A DNA stretch of 64,000 nt from Halopelagius inordinatus (GTDB lineage: Archaea; Halobacteriota; Halobacteria; Halobacteriales; Haloferacaceae), in NCBI RefSeq assembly GCF_900113245.1, contig NZ_FOOQ01000004.1, forward strand, positions 62,001 to 126,000. Reading direction: 5' to 3'. The notes under the pieces are model-generated. The model saw only the letters and a program-made list of their open reading frames with translations. It was not told the DNA's origin and did no database searches. The translations under genes and the position numbers were made by a program. Below are positions 48,762 to 56,645 of this stretch, one piece after another; positions within the stretch are counted from its first letter, which is position 1; every line of letters starts with the position of its first letter.

Positions 48762-49163
48762 TCAGGCGGTCCCGGTCCCCTCGCCGGATTTTCTACGGCT
48801 GGCCAACAGGGCGACGACGACTGCGACGACGATGCTCACGCCGATACGGACGGGGAACGTGAACACGTCGTCAACGTACGGGACGTTGACGTAGCTCATC
48901 CCGGCGATTGCGACGAAGGCGACGCCGAACGTCGCGTAGGCGACGAGGACCGAACTGGCGGTTCGAGAGAGGCGGTCAGCGTACACGCTGACAATCCCGC
49001 CCGCCAACAGTCCGGCGATGACGGCGACGAAGACGCCGATGATACCGACTGCGGGAGCCTCTCCGCCCCCCAGCAGTTCGATTGTCGCGGCACCGGCTAA
49101 CAGGAACGTGGTGACAGCGGCACCCGCACCCAGAGCAGTCGTACGAGCTGTCATGGCTGACAT
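48762..49163 (-). CDS. Four-helix membrane protein
   Basis: A 133-residue protein with about four hydrophobic helices: ALGAGAAVTTFLLAGAATIEL, AVGIIGVFVAVIAGLLAGGIV, SVLVAYATFGVAFVAIAGM and IGVSIVVAVVVALLASRR. It has a short basic/acidic tail. Similar to small haloarchaeal membrane proteins of unknown function (DUF5518-like, uncertain). The start at ATG 49163 is supported by a CTTTATT box about 27 bases upstream; a second ATG three codons on is possible. The frame upstream of 49163 (to 49235) reads through the promoter. Confidence 0.7.
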   Translation of the reverse strand: MSAMTARTTALGAGAAVTTFLLAGAATIELLGGGEAPAVGIIGVFVAVIAGLLAGGIVSVYADRLSRTASSVLVAYATFGVAFVAIAGMSYVNVPYVDDVFTFPVRIGVSIVVAVVVALLASRRKSGEGTGTA

Positions 49164-49282
49164 ATCACGGTGGAGACAATAAAGACACGGGGAAGGGGGG
49201 GTCGGAGAGGTTCGTCGCGCTGGATTCACTTGCATCCAGCATTCGGAGTTTGTCGGCTAACAGTTCGCGGTAGTAAGAGAGA

Positions 49283-50107
49283 CTACGAGCGGTCTGTCCG
49301 ACGCAGTCTGGTCGGCCCCCAGTAGAGGACGACGGACAGTGTCGTAAAAGCGAGGAGTCCGACGAGCGTGAGGCTCGCTGGATCGGAGTCGAGTATTGGA
49401 AACATTCCCTGAGACCAGTTGAACGAGGTGTGAAACAGAAGGGCGGGGAGAAGGCTGGCGTTCGTGTTGTTGTACACCCAGGTCATGAGCACGGACAGAA
49501 GCGTGATAGAGACCGCGAACCCGAGAAACGGGTTCTGGTAGTAGATCGTTTCGCTCGGGATGAAAAAGAGCGGAACGTGCCACACTGCCCAGACGACGCC
49601 GACAGCGACACCGCCGCCGAGTGCAGAGAATCGCTTCTGGAGGGGGTCGAGGAGGTAGCCACGCCAGCCGAACTCCTCTTGGAGTGGTCCGCCGAGAAAG
49701 AAGATGACGGCGAACGCGACTGGAAGGACGACCGGATTGCCCGCCCAGGGGAACGACAGCGAAGCGCCCGTGGCGAGGGCGACGCCGAGTGCGACGAAAA
49801 CGACGACAGGAGAGAGAAACAGCGCCGGGAGCAACCACCGTTTCGGGAAATCGAAGCGAACCGCTCGTCGGAGGAGGTATCGAGCCCCAGTCGTACCGTT
49901 CGCGTACGTTACGAGGACGAAGGCGGCGACGGTCGGGCCGAACGCGCCCAACTCGGGGAGAACAGGGACGTCCCCGACGAACCCCCGGGCCGCGAGCGCT
50001 TTCGGCCCCCAGAACAGCCACGACCATCCGAACGTCAGGAAGAGAAACGCACCGATCCGTGGGTTGTCACTCTGCTCGGGGTGCGGTGATGGTCGCTCGG
50101 CGCTCAT
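49283..50107 (-). CDS. CPBP/CAAX-type intramembrane metalloprotease
   Basis: A 274-residue polytopic membrane protein with about eight hydrophobic helices. The abortive-infection (Abi/CPBP) motifs are clear: LQEEFGWRGYLLD (EExxxR) near residue 150, WHVPLFFIP with the second His, and FHTSFNWSQG with the third His/Asn. In eukaryotes the family trims prenylated CAAX proteins; in prokaryotes members act in peptide pheromone processing, immunity to bacteriocin or protein maturation. The precise substrate is unknown. It sits immediately downstream (leftward) of the tRNA-Leu array. Confidence 0.87.
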   Translation of the reverse strand: MSAERPSPHPEQSDNPRIGAFLFLTFGWSWLFWGPKALAARGFVGDVPVLPELGAFGPTVAAFVLVTYANGTTGARYLLRRAVRFDFPKRWLLPALFLSPVVVFVALGVALATGASLSFPWAGNPVVLPVAFAVIFFLGGPLQEEFGWRGYLLDPLQKRFSALGGGVAVGVVWAVWHVPLFFIPSETIYYQNPFLGFAVSITLLSVLMTWVYNNTNASLLPALLFHTSFNWSQGMFPILDSDPASLTLVGLLAFTTLSVVLYWGPTRLRRTDRS

Positions 50108-50317
50108 ACTCCCTGTAAGCGGTCGACTCAGTTAAACCGAACAGCGGCGCTGGTGCATCGGAACATCGGCCGCGGGACGTGCGTCCGCATCTGTGCGGAT
50201 TCATGCGAGGGGTTCGTCTGGTTCGTGGCTCTCGTTCTTTCCGGTCAACAGTCCCGGCCGAGACGACAACCGCGGTTCCAGTCGAGACAATCAGCATCGC
50301 CGCCGCCGAGTTCGATA

Positions 50318-50339
50318 TGCGCGGGACCGGATTCGAACC
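50318..50339 (-). repeat. tRNA-Leu 3'-end copy, distal
   Basis: The plus strand here reads TGCGCGGGACCGGATTCGAACC, identical over 22 bases to the 3' part of the tRNA-Leu gene (GGTTCGAATCCGG plus acceptor CCCGCGC and discriminator A on the tRNA strand). It also opens a dyad: CGGATTCGAA (50328-50337) and TTCGAATCCG (50368-50377) with a TCGCT-rich loop. Identical length to the next copy, so it was probably produced by the same process. Confidence 0.85.
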
Positions 50340-50418
50340 TCGGTCGCTCACTGCGTTCGCTCCCTGCTTCGAATCCGCTCGTATCGATGACTCTCCTCAC
50401 TGACGTTCGGAGAAGTCG

Positions 50419-50440
50419 TGCGCGGGACCGGATTCGAACC
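50419..50440 (-). repeat. tRNA-Leu 3'-end copy, proximal
   Basis: Same 22-base sequence as the tRNA 3' end, 89 bases past the mature tRNA end and 101 bases from the distal copy. It begins a larger inverted structure: CGGATTCG (50429-50436) with CGAATCCG (50474-50481), and inside it GAGGAC (50443-50448) with GTCCTC (50461-50466) around TTCGCTTCGCTC. Such exact tRNA 3' ends are the usual footprint of integrase attachment sites. Confidence 0.85.
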
Positions 50441-50497
50441 GCGAGGACTTCGCTTCGCTCGTCCTCTGGGCCGCGAATCCGGCCTGCTCCCTCACTC

Positions 50498-50520
50498 GTT
50501 TTCTCGCTCCGCTCGAAAAC
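50498..50520 (-). terminator. Hairpin after tRNA-Leu, possible terminator
   Basis: GTTTTC (50498-50503) and GAAAAC (50515-50520) pair around an 11-base loop TCGCTCCGCTC. Read on the tRNA strand it lies 9 bases past the tRNA 3' end and contains a TTTT run, so it may end the tRNA transcript. Confidence 0.35.
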
Positions 50521-50528
50521 TCGTTCAG

Positions 50529-50613
50529 TGCGCGGGACCGGATTCGAACCGGCGGACCCCTATGGGACAGCGTCCTAAGCGCTGCGCCGTTGGCCTAGCT
50601 TGGCTACCCGCGC
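50529..50613 (-). tRNA. tRNA-Leu (anticodon UAG)
   Basis: An 85-base class II tRNA. Acceptor stem GCGCGGG/CCCGCGC with discriminator A; D-arm region GCCAAGC-TAGGCC-AACGGC; anticodon stem CAGCG/CGCTG with loop CTTAGGA giving anticodon UAG for CUN leucine codons; long variable arm near GTCCCATAGGGGTCC as expected for Leu; T-arm GCCGG-TTCGAAT-CCGGT. No intron is visible. CCA is not encoded. Downstream, its 3' 22 bases are repeated twice, indicating a favoured integration site. It is divergent from the TFB-like gene at 50670. Confidence 0.95.
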
Positions 50614-50669
50614 GCACTCCCAGTTTTCCCCAACGAGACAATCAAACTGTCGTTCCGCGCGGAGGGTTC

Positions 50670-51005
50670 ATGTGTGATGACGCGCAACGCACAGATATGT
50701 ACAGCGCCCGGGACCGAGTCGACAACGAAGAGTGGCTGACGCGCATCGAGACGGCCGCGGACAGACTCGAACTCGGGTCGGAAGCGCGGTCGTACGCCTC
50801 GGACATGTTCCTCTCGCAGATTCCGGCCTCCGACAGGTCCAAGCGCGCCATCGCCGCCGCCAGCCTCTACGCGGGCGCTCTCATCGCGGGCGAGGAACGC
50901 TCCCAGACCGAAGTCGCAGACGCCGCCGACGTGACTCGGCTGAGCATCCAAAAGCGCTGGAAGGACATCCTCGAAGACGCCGGGTTCCGCCCGCCGTCGT
51001 GGTGA
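50670..51005 (+). CDS. Single cyclin-fold TFB-like protein
   Basis: A 111-residue protein with one cyclin-like repeat and no zinc ribbon. Seen: RIETAADRLELGSEARSYAS, FLSQIPASDRSKRAIAAASLYAGALIAGE, and the recognition-like end TEVADAADVTRLSIQKRWKD, the pattern of the second cyclin repeat of transcription factor B (compare SDVASISEVTIRNRYKE in the full TFB at 59.8 kb). It could be a TFB-derived regulator that binds DNA near BRE sites without recruiting polymerase. ATG 50670 follows GGAGGG; another ATG at 50697 is possible. Divergent from tRNA-Leu. Confidence 0.75.
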   Translation: MCDDAQRTDMYSARDRVDNEEWLTRIETAADRLELGSEARSYASDMFLSQIPASDRSKRAIAAASLYAGALIAGEERSQTEVADAADVTRLSIQKRWKDILEDAGFRPPSW

Positions 51006-51006
51006 G

Positions 51007-51519
51007 TCAGGAGTCGTCGGAGTCGCCGACCGGTTCCATCGGGTCGCGGCCCTCGCGTTCGGGAGTCACGTTCCCGTGGCGGTCGATTTCACCCTGAACG
51101 ATTCGAGTCGAGGAGATTCGGTCGCCGTCCTCGGCGACGACGTGGTCGACCACCTCGACGTCGAGGGGGTCGATGCCGCGTTCGCGCCGTATCTCGTTGA
51201 TTCGTTCCGCGCCGTTCGTCGTCTCCGGCGAGACGACGAGGACGTCGAACTGCGGTTCGATGGCGATTCCGGTCGGTTCGTCGAGTTCTCGGACCTCGAA
51301 AGAGCGGTCGTACTCCTCGGCCAACGGTTCGAGTTCGGTGACGAGGCGACGGCGGCGCTCTTCGAACGAACGGACGCACCGGTCGACGTGGCGGGTTTCG
51401 GGCGCGAGGTCGTCGCTCGTGAGACCGACGGTCACGTCACCGATTTCGAACGCTCGCTCGAAGAGTGCGACGTGGCCGTCGTGGACCGGGTCGAAAGTCC
51501 CTCCCAAGGCGACGTTCAT
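51007..51519 (-). CDS. coaD: Phosphopantetheine adenylyltransferase, archaeal type
   Basis: A 170-residue nucleotidyltransferase transferring AMP to 4'-phosphopantetheine in coenzyme A synthesis. Seen: VALGGTFDPVHDGHVALFERAF (GxxDxxHxGH), VGLTSDDLAPETRH, and DRISSTRIVQGEID (ISSTR motif). A C-terminal extension of about 30 acidic residues follows. It ends one base after the stop of the convergent TFB-like gene, so the two transcripts overlap tail to tail. The archaeal enzyme is a separate branch from bacterial CoaD and close to eukaryotic CoA synthase. Confidence 0.9.
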   Translation of the reverse strand: MNVALGGTFDPVHDGHVALFERAFEIGDVTVGLTSDDLAPETRHVDRCVRSFEERRRRLVTELEPLAEEYDRSFEVRELDEPTGIAIEPQFDVLVVSPETTNGAERINEIRRERGIDPLDVEVVDHVVAEDGDRISSTRIVQGEIDRHGNVTPEREGRDPMEPVGDSDDS

Positions 51520-51596
51520 ATCCGGGCGTCGGTCCGCCGTGACTTAAACAGGTCGGCTCGGTAGGCCGAATCGGGCGGTCCTCGCCTCGAACCGTC

Positions 51597-52124
51597 TCAC
51601 TCCTCGGACGCGTCTTCGACGGTGATACTGACGGGTTCGGTGTCGTCTTCGGCGTCGGCCCCGCCGAGACGTCGGTCGAGGTTGAACACGGTGTTCAACT
51701 GCGACTGTACCTGCCCGACGACGCCGTGGACGAGTTCGCTCGGCGGGATGGCCGTGTACTCGTAGGGGTTGTTGCCCGCCCCCGAGTTCTGCCGCTTCTG
51801 TCGGGCGACCGTCTCCTCGCCGTGGAGTTCCGCCAACGCCTCCCGAACCGTGCTCGGATAGAGACCGGTCCCGTCTGCGACTTCCTCGCTCGTCGCGTTC
51901 GGGTGTTGCCGGAGGAACACGTATATTCGGGCGCGGGTCTCGGTGTCGAGAAGCCACGCGAGCAAATCGACGATTCCCTCGTCGAACTCCTCTACGGCGC
52001 GGTCGGCGTCGATGTCGAGTCGCGCCCGCGGCGAGTCGTCCGTCGTCGATTCGTCGGCGGCTACCGCCTCGGTGTCGGCAGTCTCCGGGTCCGTCGCGTC
52101 GTCGGTGGGGTCGTCCGCAGACAT
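51597..52124 (-). CDS. Winged-helix transcription regulator
   Basis: A 175-residue protein with a disordered acidic N-terminus (residues 1-45), then a winged-helix domain: LDTETRARIYVFLRQHPNAT, EEVADGTGLYPSTVREALAEL, then VARQKRQNSGAGNNPYEYTA as the wing. The layout is ArsR/TrmB-like; no effector domain or metal site is visible. A C-terminal tail ends in acidic residues. Its gene lies 51 bases after the glutamate-cysteine ligase gene on the same strand, so it may be downstream in that transcript. Target unknown. Confidence 0.82.
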   Translation of the reverse strand: MSADDPTDDATDPETADTEAVAADESTTDDSPRARLDIDADRAVEEFDEGIVDLLAWLLDTETRARIYVFLRQHPNATSEEVADGTGLYPSTVREALAELHGEETVARQKRQNSGAGNNPYEYTAIPPSELVHGVVGQVQSQLNTVFNLDRRLGGADAEDDTEPVSITVEDASEE

Positions 52125-52175
52125 ACTGTTCTATCAACAGGGACAAAACCGGGCCTTGAAAAGGTTTCCGTGGAC

Positions 52176-53252
52176 TCAGTCGAGACAGAGGTCGAGACAG
52201 AGCGCATCCAACCCTTCGGATTCGTGGATGCGTCGCTGTCGTTCGGCACCGCTCTCGCGGTCGTACACGTCTCGGAGTCCGGTCACGCCCAGTCTGTCGC
52301 ACTCGGCTGCGACGAACGATTCGAGAGAGACGAGTCCCTCTCCGTCGCGGGCGATGAACTCCGCGTCGTGGCCGTATCGCATGGCGCGCCACTTGTTCTC
52401 GTCTAACAGTTCGCGGCGGATGTCCGCGCCCGACTCGCCGTCCTCGTAGCGTTCCGCGAGGTCCGAGACGAGCGCGTGGACGTACTCGACGAACGCCGCC
52501 GTCACCTCGGGGTCCGCCTGTCCGTCGGGCGTTCTGACCTCCACCGTTCCGTGGCCCGTGTGCGGGCGCACGTCGTACCAGAGTTCGCCGCGGTCGTTTA
52601 TCGACCCCGACTCGACCATCCGGCGTTCGAACTGCCGGTACGCCTCGAAATCCGCGAAGTGAGTCGGCATCCCCGTGTTCGGGAGGTTCTCGAACACCTT
52701 CGCGCGGGCCGACGACAGGCCCGTGTCGAACCCGTTCCAGAACGGCGAGTTCGCGGAAAGCGCGAGGAGGGGCGGGAGATACCACCGGAGTTCGTTCGAC
52801 ACCCACGTCGCTTTGTCCGCGTCGTCGACGCCGACGTGGACGTGGAGTCCGGCGGTCGTGTTTCGGTGCTGCGGGTACTGGATACGGTCGAGTTGCGCCT
52901 TGTACCGCGGTTTCGTCGCGTGGTCGAGTTCCCGCCACTTCGCGGCGGGATGCAGGCCCGCGGCGGCGATGCGATAGCCGTGTTCTGCGGCGTATTCGAC
53001 GAGTGCGTCGCGGACGGCGCGGACTTTCTCTGCGGCCGCGTCGGGGCGTTCGATGAGGGGGGTCTGCGTCTCGATGGTGAACTGGAACAGTTCGTGGTCG
53101 AGACGCCCATCGAGGATACCCGACGGTTCGTGGTCGTAGATCAAGTCCGCGATACCCGATGTGGGGCGTCCGTCGGCGTCGACGATGTAGAACTCCTCTT
53201 CGACGCCGAGCGTACCCATCCGGTCGAACGCGTCCGCGGACCCTAGCTCCAT
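52176..53252 (-). CDS. gshA: Glutamate-cysteine ligase (gamma-glutamylcysteine synthetase)
   Basis: A 358-residue ATP-dependent ligase of the YbdK/GCS2 family joining glutamate and cysteine. Seen: [20 protein letters not shown] at the start, [20 protein letters not shown] (substrate loop), [16 protein letters not shown], and [17 protein letters not shown]. Family knowledge: haloarchaea use gamma-glutamylcysteine rather than glutathione as the main thiol, and this family is the synthetase. Complete length. The neighbouring operon (fibrillarin/Nop5) is on the same strand upstream. Confidence 0.92.
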   Translation of the reverse strand: MELGSADAFDRMGTLGVEEEFYIVDADGRPTSGIADLIYDHEPSGILDGRLDHELFQFTIETQTPLIERPDAAAEKVRAVRDALVEYAAEHGYRIAAAGLHPAAKWRELDHATKPRYKAQLDRIQYPQHRNTTAGLHVHVGVDDADKATWVSNELRWYLPPLLALSANSPFWNGFDTGLSSARAKVFENLPNTGMPTHFADFEAYRQFERRMVESGSINDRGELWYDVRPHTGHGTVEVRTPDGQADPEVTAAFVEYVHALVSDLAERYEDGESGADIRRELLDENKWRAMRYGHDAEFIARDGEGLVSLESFVAAECDRLGVTGLRDVYDRESGAERQRRIHESEGLDALCLDLCLD

Positions 53253-53320
53253 CGGTCCGTCGTTCGAGACGGTCGATTAAATATGTCGTGGACCCCGGCG
53301 AGACACGGGGTCGAAAAACC

Positions 53321-53956
53321 CTACTTCGGCCTCGCGACCACGCCGAGGTGGTCGTCGTGGAACCGGTCGAGGCGGGCCGTCTCCAGAATCTCGTACCCCT
53401 CTTTCAGTTCCTCGGTGACCGCCTCGAAGACGTCGTCGGGGTCCGCGAGAACGTCCTCGCTTCGGGCTTTGACCGCCGCGAGGAGATAGCCGTCCTCGGC
53501 GAGGAACTGCTCGTTTCGGAGGGCGACCGTCGCCTGCCCCCGCGTCGCCACGTCCTGGACGATGCAGTCCACGTTCGACTCGACGACGTGCGCGTACGTC
53601 TCGGGCTTTCGGGCGTCCTTCAACAGGGGAAAGAGGTTCGTTCGGTCCTCGGCGACGCCGACCAAGTCGCGGGCGGGCCGCGGCGCGAACTCCACGGCGT
53701 ACGTCGGCCCGGCGAAGTCCGCGACGTGCGATACAGTCGTCCCCGAGGCGGCCCCGAGATAGAGCACCGTCTCGCCGCCCGCAAGACCCGTCTCGACGCC
53801 CAGTTCGAGCATCGCGCCGAGTTTCGACCGGCCGGCGTCCCACGCGCGCCACCCCGCGTCCGTCGGTTCGCCGTAGACCGTCTCGCCTTCCGTCGCCAAC
53901 CGTTCGCGGCCGTCGAAGGTGCGGCGTTCGACGCCCGCGGGGAGAGAGTCGCTCAT
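53321..53956 (-). CDS. flpA: Archaeal fibrillarin (FlpA)
   Basis: A 211-residue methyltransferase of C/D-box RNA-guided 2'-O-ribose methylation. Seen: GAMLELGVETGL, the SAM motif VLYLGAASGTTVSHVADFAG, AVEFAPRPARDL, and VDCIVQDVATRGQA with the catalytic aspartate. The N-terminus is short, as in archaea. ATGA overlap with the end of the nop5 gene shows translational coupling; the two proteins form the complex with L7Ae and guide RNA. Confidence 0.93.
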   Translation of the reverse strand: MSDSLPAGVERRTFDGRERLATEGETVYGEPTDAGWRAWDAGRSKLGAMLELGVETGLAGGETVLYLGAASGTTVSHVADFAGPTYAVEFAPRPARDLVGVAEDRTNLFPLLKDARKPETYAHVVESNVDCIVQDVATRGQATVALRNEQFLAEDGYLLAAVKARSEDVLADPDDVFEAVTEELKEGYEILETARLDRFHDDHLGVVARPK

Positions 53957-54807
53957 TGGTCCACCTCCCGCGCGCGGATGGTCTCCATGCGTTCTCTGAG
54001 TTCCTCGTGGAGGTCGGGTCGGAAGTCGCCCGCGTAGTGGTCGATTCGCGCGGCGATGGCGAGTTTGCCGGCGAACGCCCGGGCGGCCGAGCCCCGGTTT
54101 TCGGGGTGCGTCCCGCGGACGTACTCGTGGGTGAAGATGACGCCGTGTTTGGGCGAGGACCCACGGCCCCGGAGATGCGCAAAGAGGGCGTCCTCCGCGC
54201 CGAGCACTTGGACGGTTCCGGAGGGCTTCTTCGCCAGCGATTCGAGGCCGCCCGCGAGGGCGACGAGTCGCGCCGCGAGGACGGGACCGGCCATCTCAGA
54301 GAGGTTCGGCGCGACGGTGGGCGCGCGCGTCTCGATGAAAGAGCGCAGGTCGTCGCGTTCGTCGGCGAGGGCGACGACCCGTTCCGCGAGAGAGACGACT
54401 CGCTCTTCGACCGGCGTCTCGGCGTCTTTCGCGGCGAGTTCGCGCGCGCCGTCGACGCCGACGCCCGCGTCGTCGTACAGCGTCCCGGCCCACTCGGCGA
54501 GGCGTTCGGCGAGTTCGTTCGCCGTGCGTTCGGCGTCGTCCATCGCGCGAACGCTGTGAACTAACTGCTTGTCGTCGGCTCGTTCGCGCTTTTGGACCTG
54601 GTCTCTCGTCGCGCGGAGAGACGCCTCGCGGAGCCGTTCGTAGTACTCGTCTTTCGAGTCCGCGTATCCCGACTCGACCGCCACCGCCGGCCACTCTCCG
54701 GGCTCTTCGGCCCGATTTTCGGTTATCGCTTCGCTCGCACTCGCTACGTCGTCGGGGTCGACGCCCTCGAACCAACCCGCACTCGTCGAGGGTGCTCCGT
54801 CGTTCAT
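53953..54807 (-). CDS. nop5: Nop5/Nop56-58 family ribonucleoprotein
   Basis: A 284-residue scaffold of the box C/D complex. Seen: an acidic N-terminus, a coiled-coil region (residues about 90-150), then the Nop domain: LSEMAGPVLAARLVALAGGL followed by KKPSGTVQVLGAEDALFAHL, and the GSSPKHGVIFTHEYVRG motif contacting RNA and L7Ae. Start chosen at ATG 54807; the extra 17 residues of the long frame precede the acidic stretch. Overlaps flpA by 4 bases. Shorter than eukaryotic Nop56/58, lacking the KKE/D tail. Confidence 0.92.
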   Translation of the reverse strand: MNDGAPSTSAGWFEGVDPDDVASASEAITENRAEEPGEWPAVAVESGYADSKDEYYERLREASLRATRDQVQKRERADDKQLVHSVRAMDDAERTANELAERLAEWAGTLYDDAGVGVDGARELAAKDAETPVEERVVSLAERVVALADERDDLRSFIETRAPTVAPNLSEMAGPVLAARLVALAGGLESLAKKPSGTVQVLGAEDALFAHLRGRGSSPKHGVIFTHEYVRGTHPENRGSAARAFAGKLAIAARIDHYAGDFRPDLHEELRERMETIRAREVDQ

Positions 54808-55105
54808 AGTTCCACGCTGTCCCCGAACGGGTATATCCGTCCCGGTACGCGGAGTCACGGTAGTCCTAGAGGAGATATCCGGGGCGACCCGGCGCTGAGT
54901 CGCCCGATAGCCGTCGAAAATCTAAGCGGTGGCGGTCGACGAGGCCGAGAGTGTCGTCTCCGGCCGCGACACCGACAGCATCTGTGAACTGTTATCGGCA
55001 CTCACTCACTCACTCACGGAATCGTTAGGTGACTTTAGTAGATGGAGCGAGATGCATCGATATGGACACAGTACAACCGAACGGCAGTGCGTTCTGGAAG
55101 CATCG

Positions 55106-56437
55106 ATGGTAAACGTCGTTCTCTCGGCGGCGCAGGTCGTTCTCGCGCTGTTTCTCGTGGTGTTGAACGGCTTCTTCGTCGCGTCGGAGTTCGCGTTCGT
55201 CCGGATCCGAGGAACGTCGGTCGACCAACTCGTCTCGGAGGGGCGGGCCGGTTCGGAGACGCTCCAAGAGGTGATGACCAACCTCGACAACTACCTCGCG
55301 ACGACGCAACTCGGCATCACCATCGCATCGCTGGGACTGGGATGGGTCGGCGAACCCGCCGTGGCGGCGCTTCTCGAACCCGTGTTGGCTCCGATTCTCC
55401 CCGAGGGGACGCTCCACTTCGTCGCCTTCGCTATCGGATTCACTATCATCACGTTCCTCCACGTCGTCTTCGGCGAACTCGCTCCGAAGACGCTCGCAAT
55501 CGCCCAGACCGAGCGACTCTCGCTTTTCCTCGCCCCGCCGATGAAGTTATTCTACTACATCCTCTATCCGGGGATCGTCGTCTTCAACGGGGCGGCCAAC
55601 GCGTTCACGCGGTCGCTCGGCGTCCCGCCCGCGTCCGAGTCAGACGAGACGCTCGGCGAACGGGAACTCCTCCGGGTGCTCACGCAGTCCGGCGAGGAGG
55701 GGGACATCGACGTGGCGGAAGTGACGATGATAGAGCGCGTGTTCGACCTCGACGACACCGTGGTGCGGGAGGTCATGGTCCCGCGACCGGACGTGGTGGG
55801 CGTTCCGGCGGACACTCCGCTGTCCGAACTGCACTCGACCGTCTTCGAGGCCGGTCACACGCGCTACCCGGTACTCGACGCCGACGACGGCGACCAAGTG
55901 ATCGGATTCGTCGACGTCAAGGACGTGCTGCGAGCGGAGGTAGACGGCGGGGACGCCGAACTCGTCGGCGACATCGCCCGCGATGTTCTCATCGTCCCGG
56001 AGACGATGGCGATAAGCGACCTCCTGATGCAGTTCAGAGATGACCACCAGCAGGTGGCCGCGGTCATCGACGAGTGGGGGTCCTTCGAGGGTATCGCGAC
56101 GGTCGAAGACATCGTCGAGGCCCTCGTCGGAGACCTTCGAGACGAGTTCGACCTCGACGAGCGCGAACACTCGATACGGCGACGCGACGACGGGAACTAC
56201 GACATCGACGGAGGCGTCCCGCTGTCTAAAGTCAACGACGTCCTCGATGCGGACTTCGAGAGCGAGGAGGTCGAAACCATCGGCGGACTGGTGCTCGGGG
56301 AACTCAACCGCGCGCCGGAGGTCGGTGACCGCGTCGAAGTCGCCGGCCACGCCATCGAGGTGACGAACGTAGAGGGAACCCGGATTTCGACCGTTCGCGT
56401 CCACGAAGAAGGGGCCGACGACCCTGCGGCGGAGTGA
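55106..56437 (+). CDS. CNNM/CorC-type transporter with CBS pair
   Basis: A 443-residue membrane protein. Seen: the DUF21 domain of about 190 residues with four helices (VVLSAAQVVLALFLVVLNGFFVASEFAFVRIR onward, TQLGITIASLGLGWVGEP, VVFGELAPKTLAIAQTE), a pair of CBS domains (residues about 220-335, VREVMVPRPDVVGVPADTPL, VAAVIDEWGSFEGIATVEDI), and the C-terminal CorC_HlyC domain (HSIRRRDDGNYDIDGGVPL). Family role: Mg2+ (or Co2+) efflux and ion homeostasis, with CBS domains sensing nucleotide. ATG 55106 precedes the first helix; a same-frame GTG at 54929 would add 59 soluble residues. CorA is encoded nearby. Confidence 0.85.
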   Translation: MVNVVLSAAQVVLALFLVVLNGFFVASEFAFVRIRGTSVDQLVSEGRAGSETLQEVMTNLDNYLATTQLGITIASLGLGWVGEPAVAALLEPVLAPILPEGTLHFVAFAIGFTIITFLHVVFGELAPKTLAIAQTERLSLFLAPPMKLFYYILYPGIVVFNGAANAFTRSLGVPPASESDETLGERELLRVLTQSGEEGDIDVAEVTMIERVFDLDDTVVREVMVPRPDVVGVPADTPLSELHSTVFEAGHTRYPVLDADDGDQVIGFVDVKDVLRAEVDGGDAELVGDIARDVLIVPETMAISDLLMQFRDDHQQVAAVIDEWGSFEGIATVEDIVEALVGDLRDEFDLDEREHSIRRRDDGNYDIDGGVPLSKVNDVLDADFESEEVETIGGLVLGELNRAPEVGDRVEVAGHAIEVTNVEGTRISTVRVHEEGADDPAAE

Positions 56438-56507
56438 GCGAGCGCGGGACTCTCTCCGACCACGGTAAGTCTTAACAATGTAAGGAACTAATGTGGGGTT
56501 GTATCAC

Positions 56508-56642
56508 ATGAACGAGCGGGCATCCTTCATCTGTCGGAACTGTGGTGTACGGGTTTCCCCGGGCTCGTTCCGGGCAAACTGTCCGGACTGCGGCGGCGAA
56601 CTCGGACCCGACGCCGGAGCGAGGGTGGCCGCGGGCGACTGA
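56508..56642 (+). CDS. Small double-CxxC zinc-ribbon protein
   Basis: A 44-residue protein: FICRNCGVRVSPGSFRANCP followed by DCGGEL holds two CxxC knuckles separated by about 15 residues, a zinc ribbon typical of the many small CPxCG proteins in haloarchaea. Codon bias is strong. An AT-rich element (TTAACAATG) sits 29-37 bases upstream of ATG 56508. It is too short for length-limited gene finders. Its stop codon lies three bases before the next gene start, so it is probably co-transcribed with it. Confidence 0.7.
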   Translation: MNERASFICRNCGVRVSPGSFRANCPDCGGELGPDAGARVAAGD

Positions 56643-56645
56643 GCG

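Larger units (their letters stand above)
50108..50528. other. Spacer region between the CPBP gene and tRNA-Leu with repeated tRNA 3' ends
   Basis: No protein gene is seen. The stretch 50318-50528 consists of two extra copies of the tRNA-Leu 3' end embedded in inverted repeats (see the repeat entries) plus a terminator-like hairpin. The left part, 50108-50317, contains the presumed promoter of the CPBP gene and unremarkable GC-rich sequence; frames overlapping it are short and have unlikely composition. Confidence 0.6.

Noticed and set aside
50318-50550. CRISPR-like three-copy repeat
   Set aside because: The 22-base unit is the tRNA 3' end, and the intervening sequences are hairpins about 80 bases long.
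50418-50669. Upstream extension of the TFB-like frame through the tRNA
   Set aside because: The frame is open across tRNA-Leu on the other strand and translates the tRNA-derived repeat, so it is not part of the protein.
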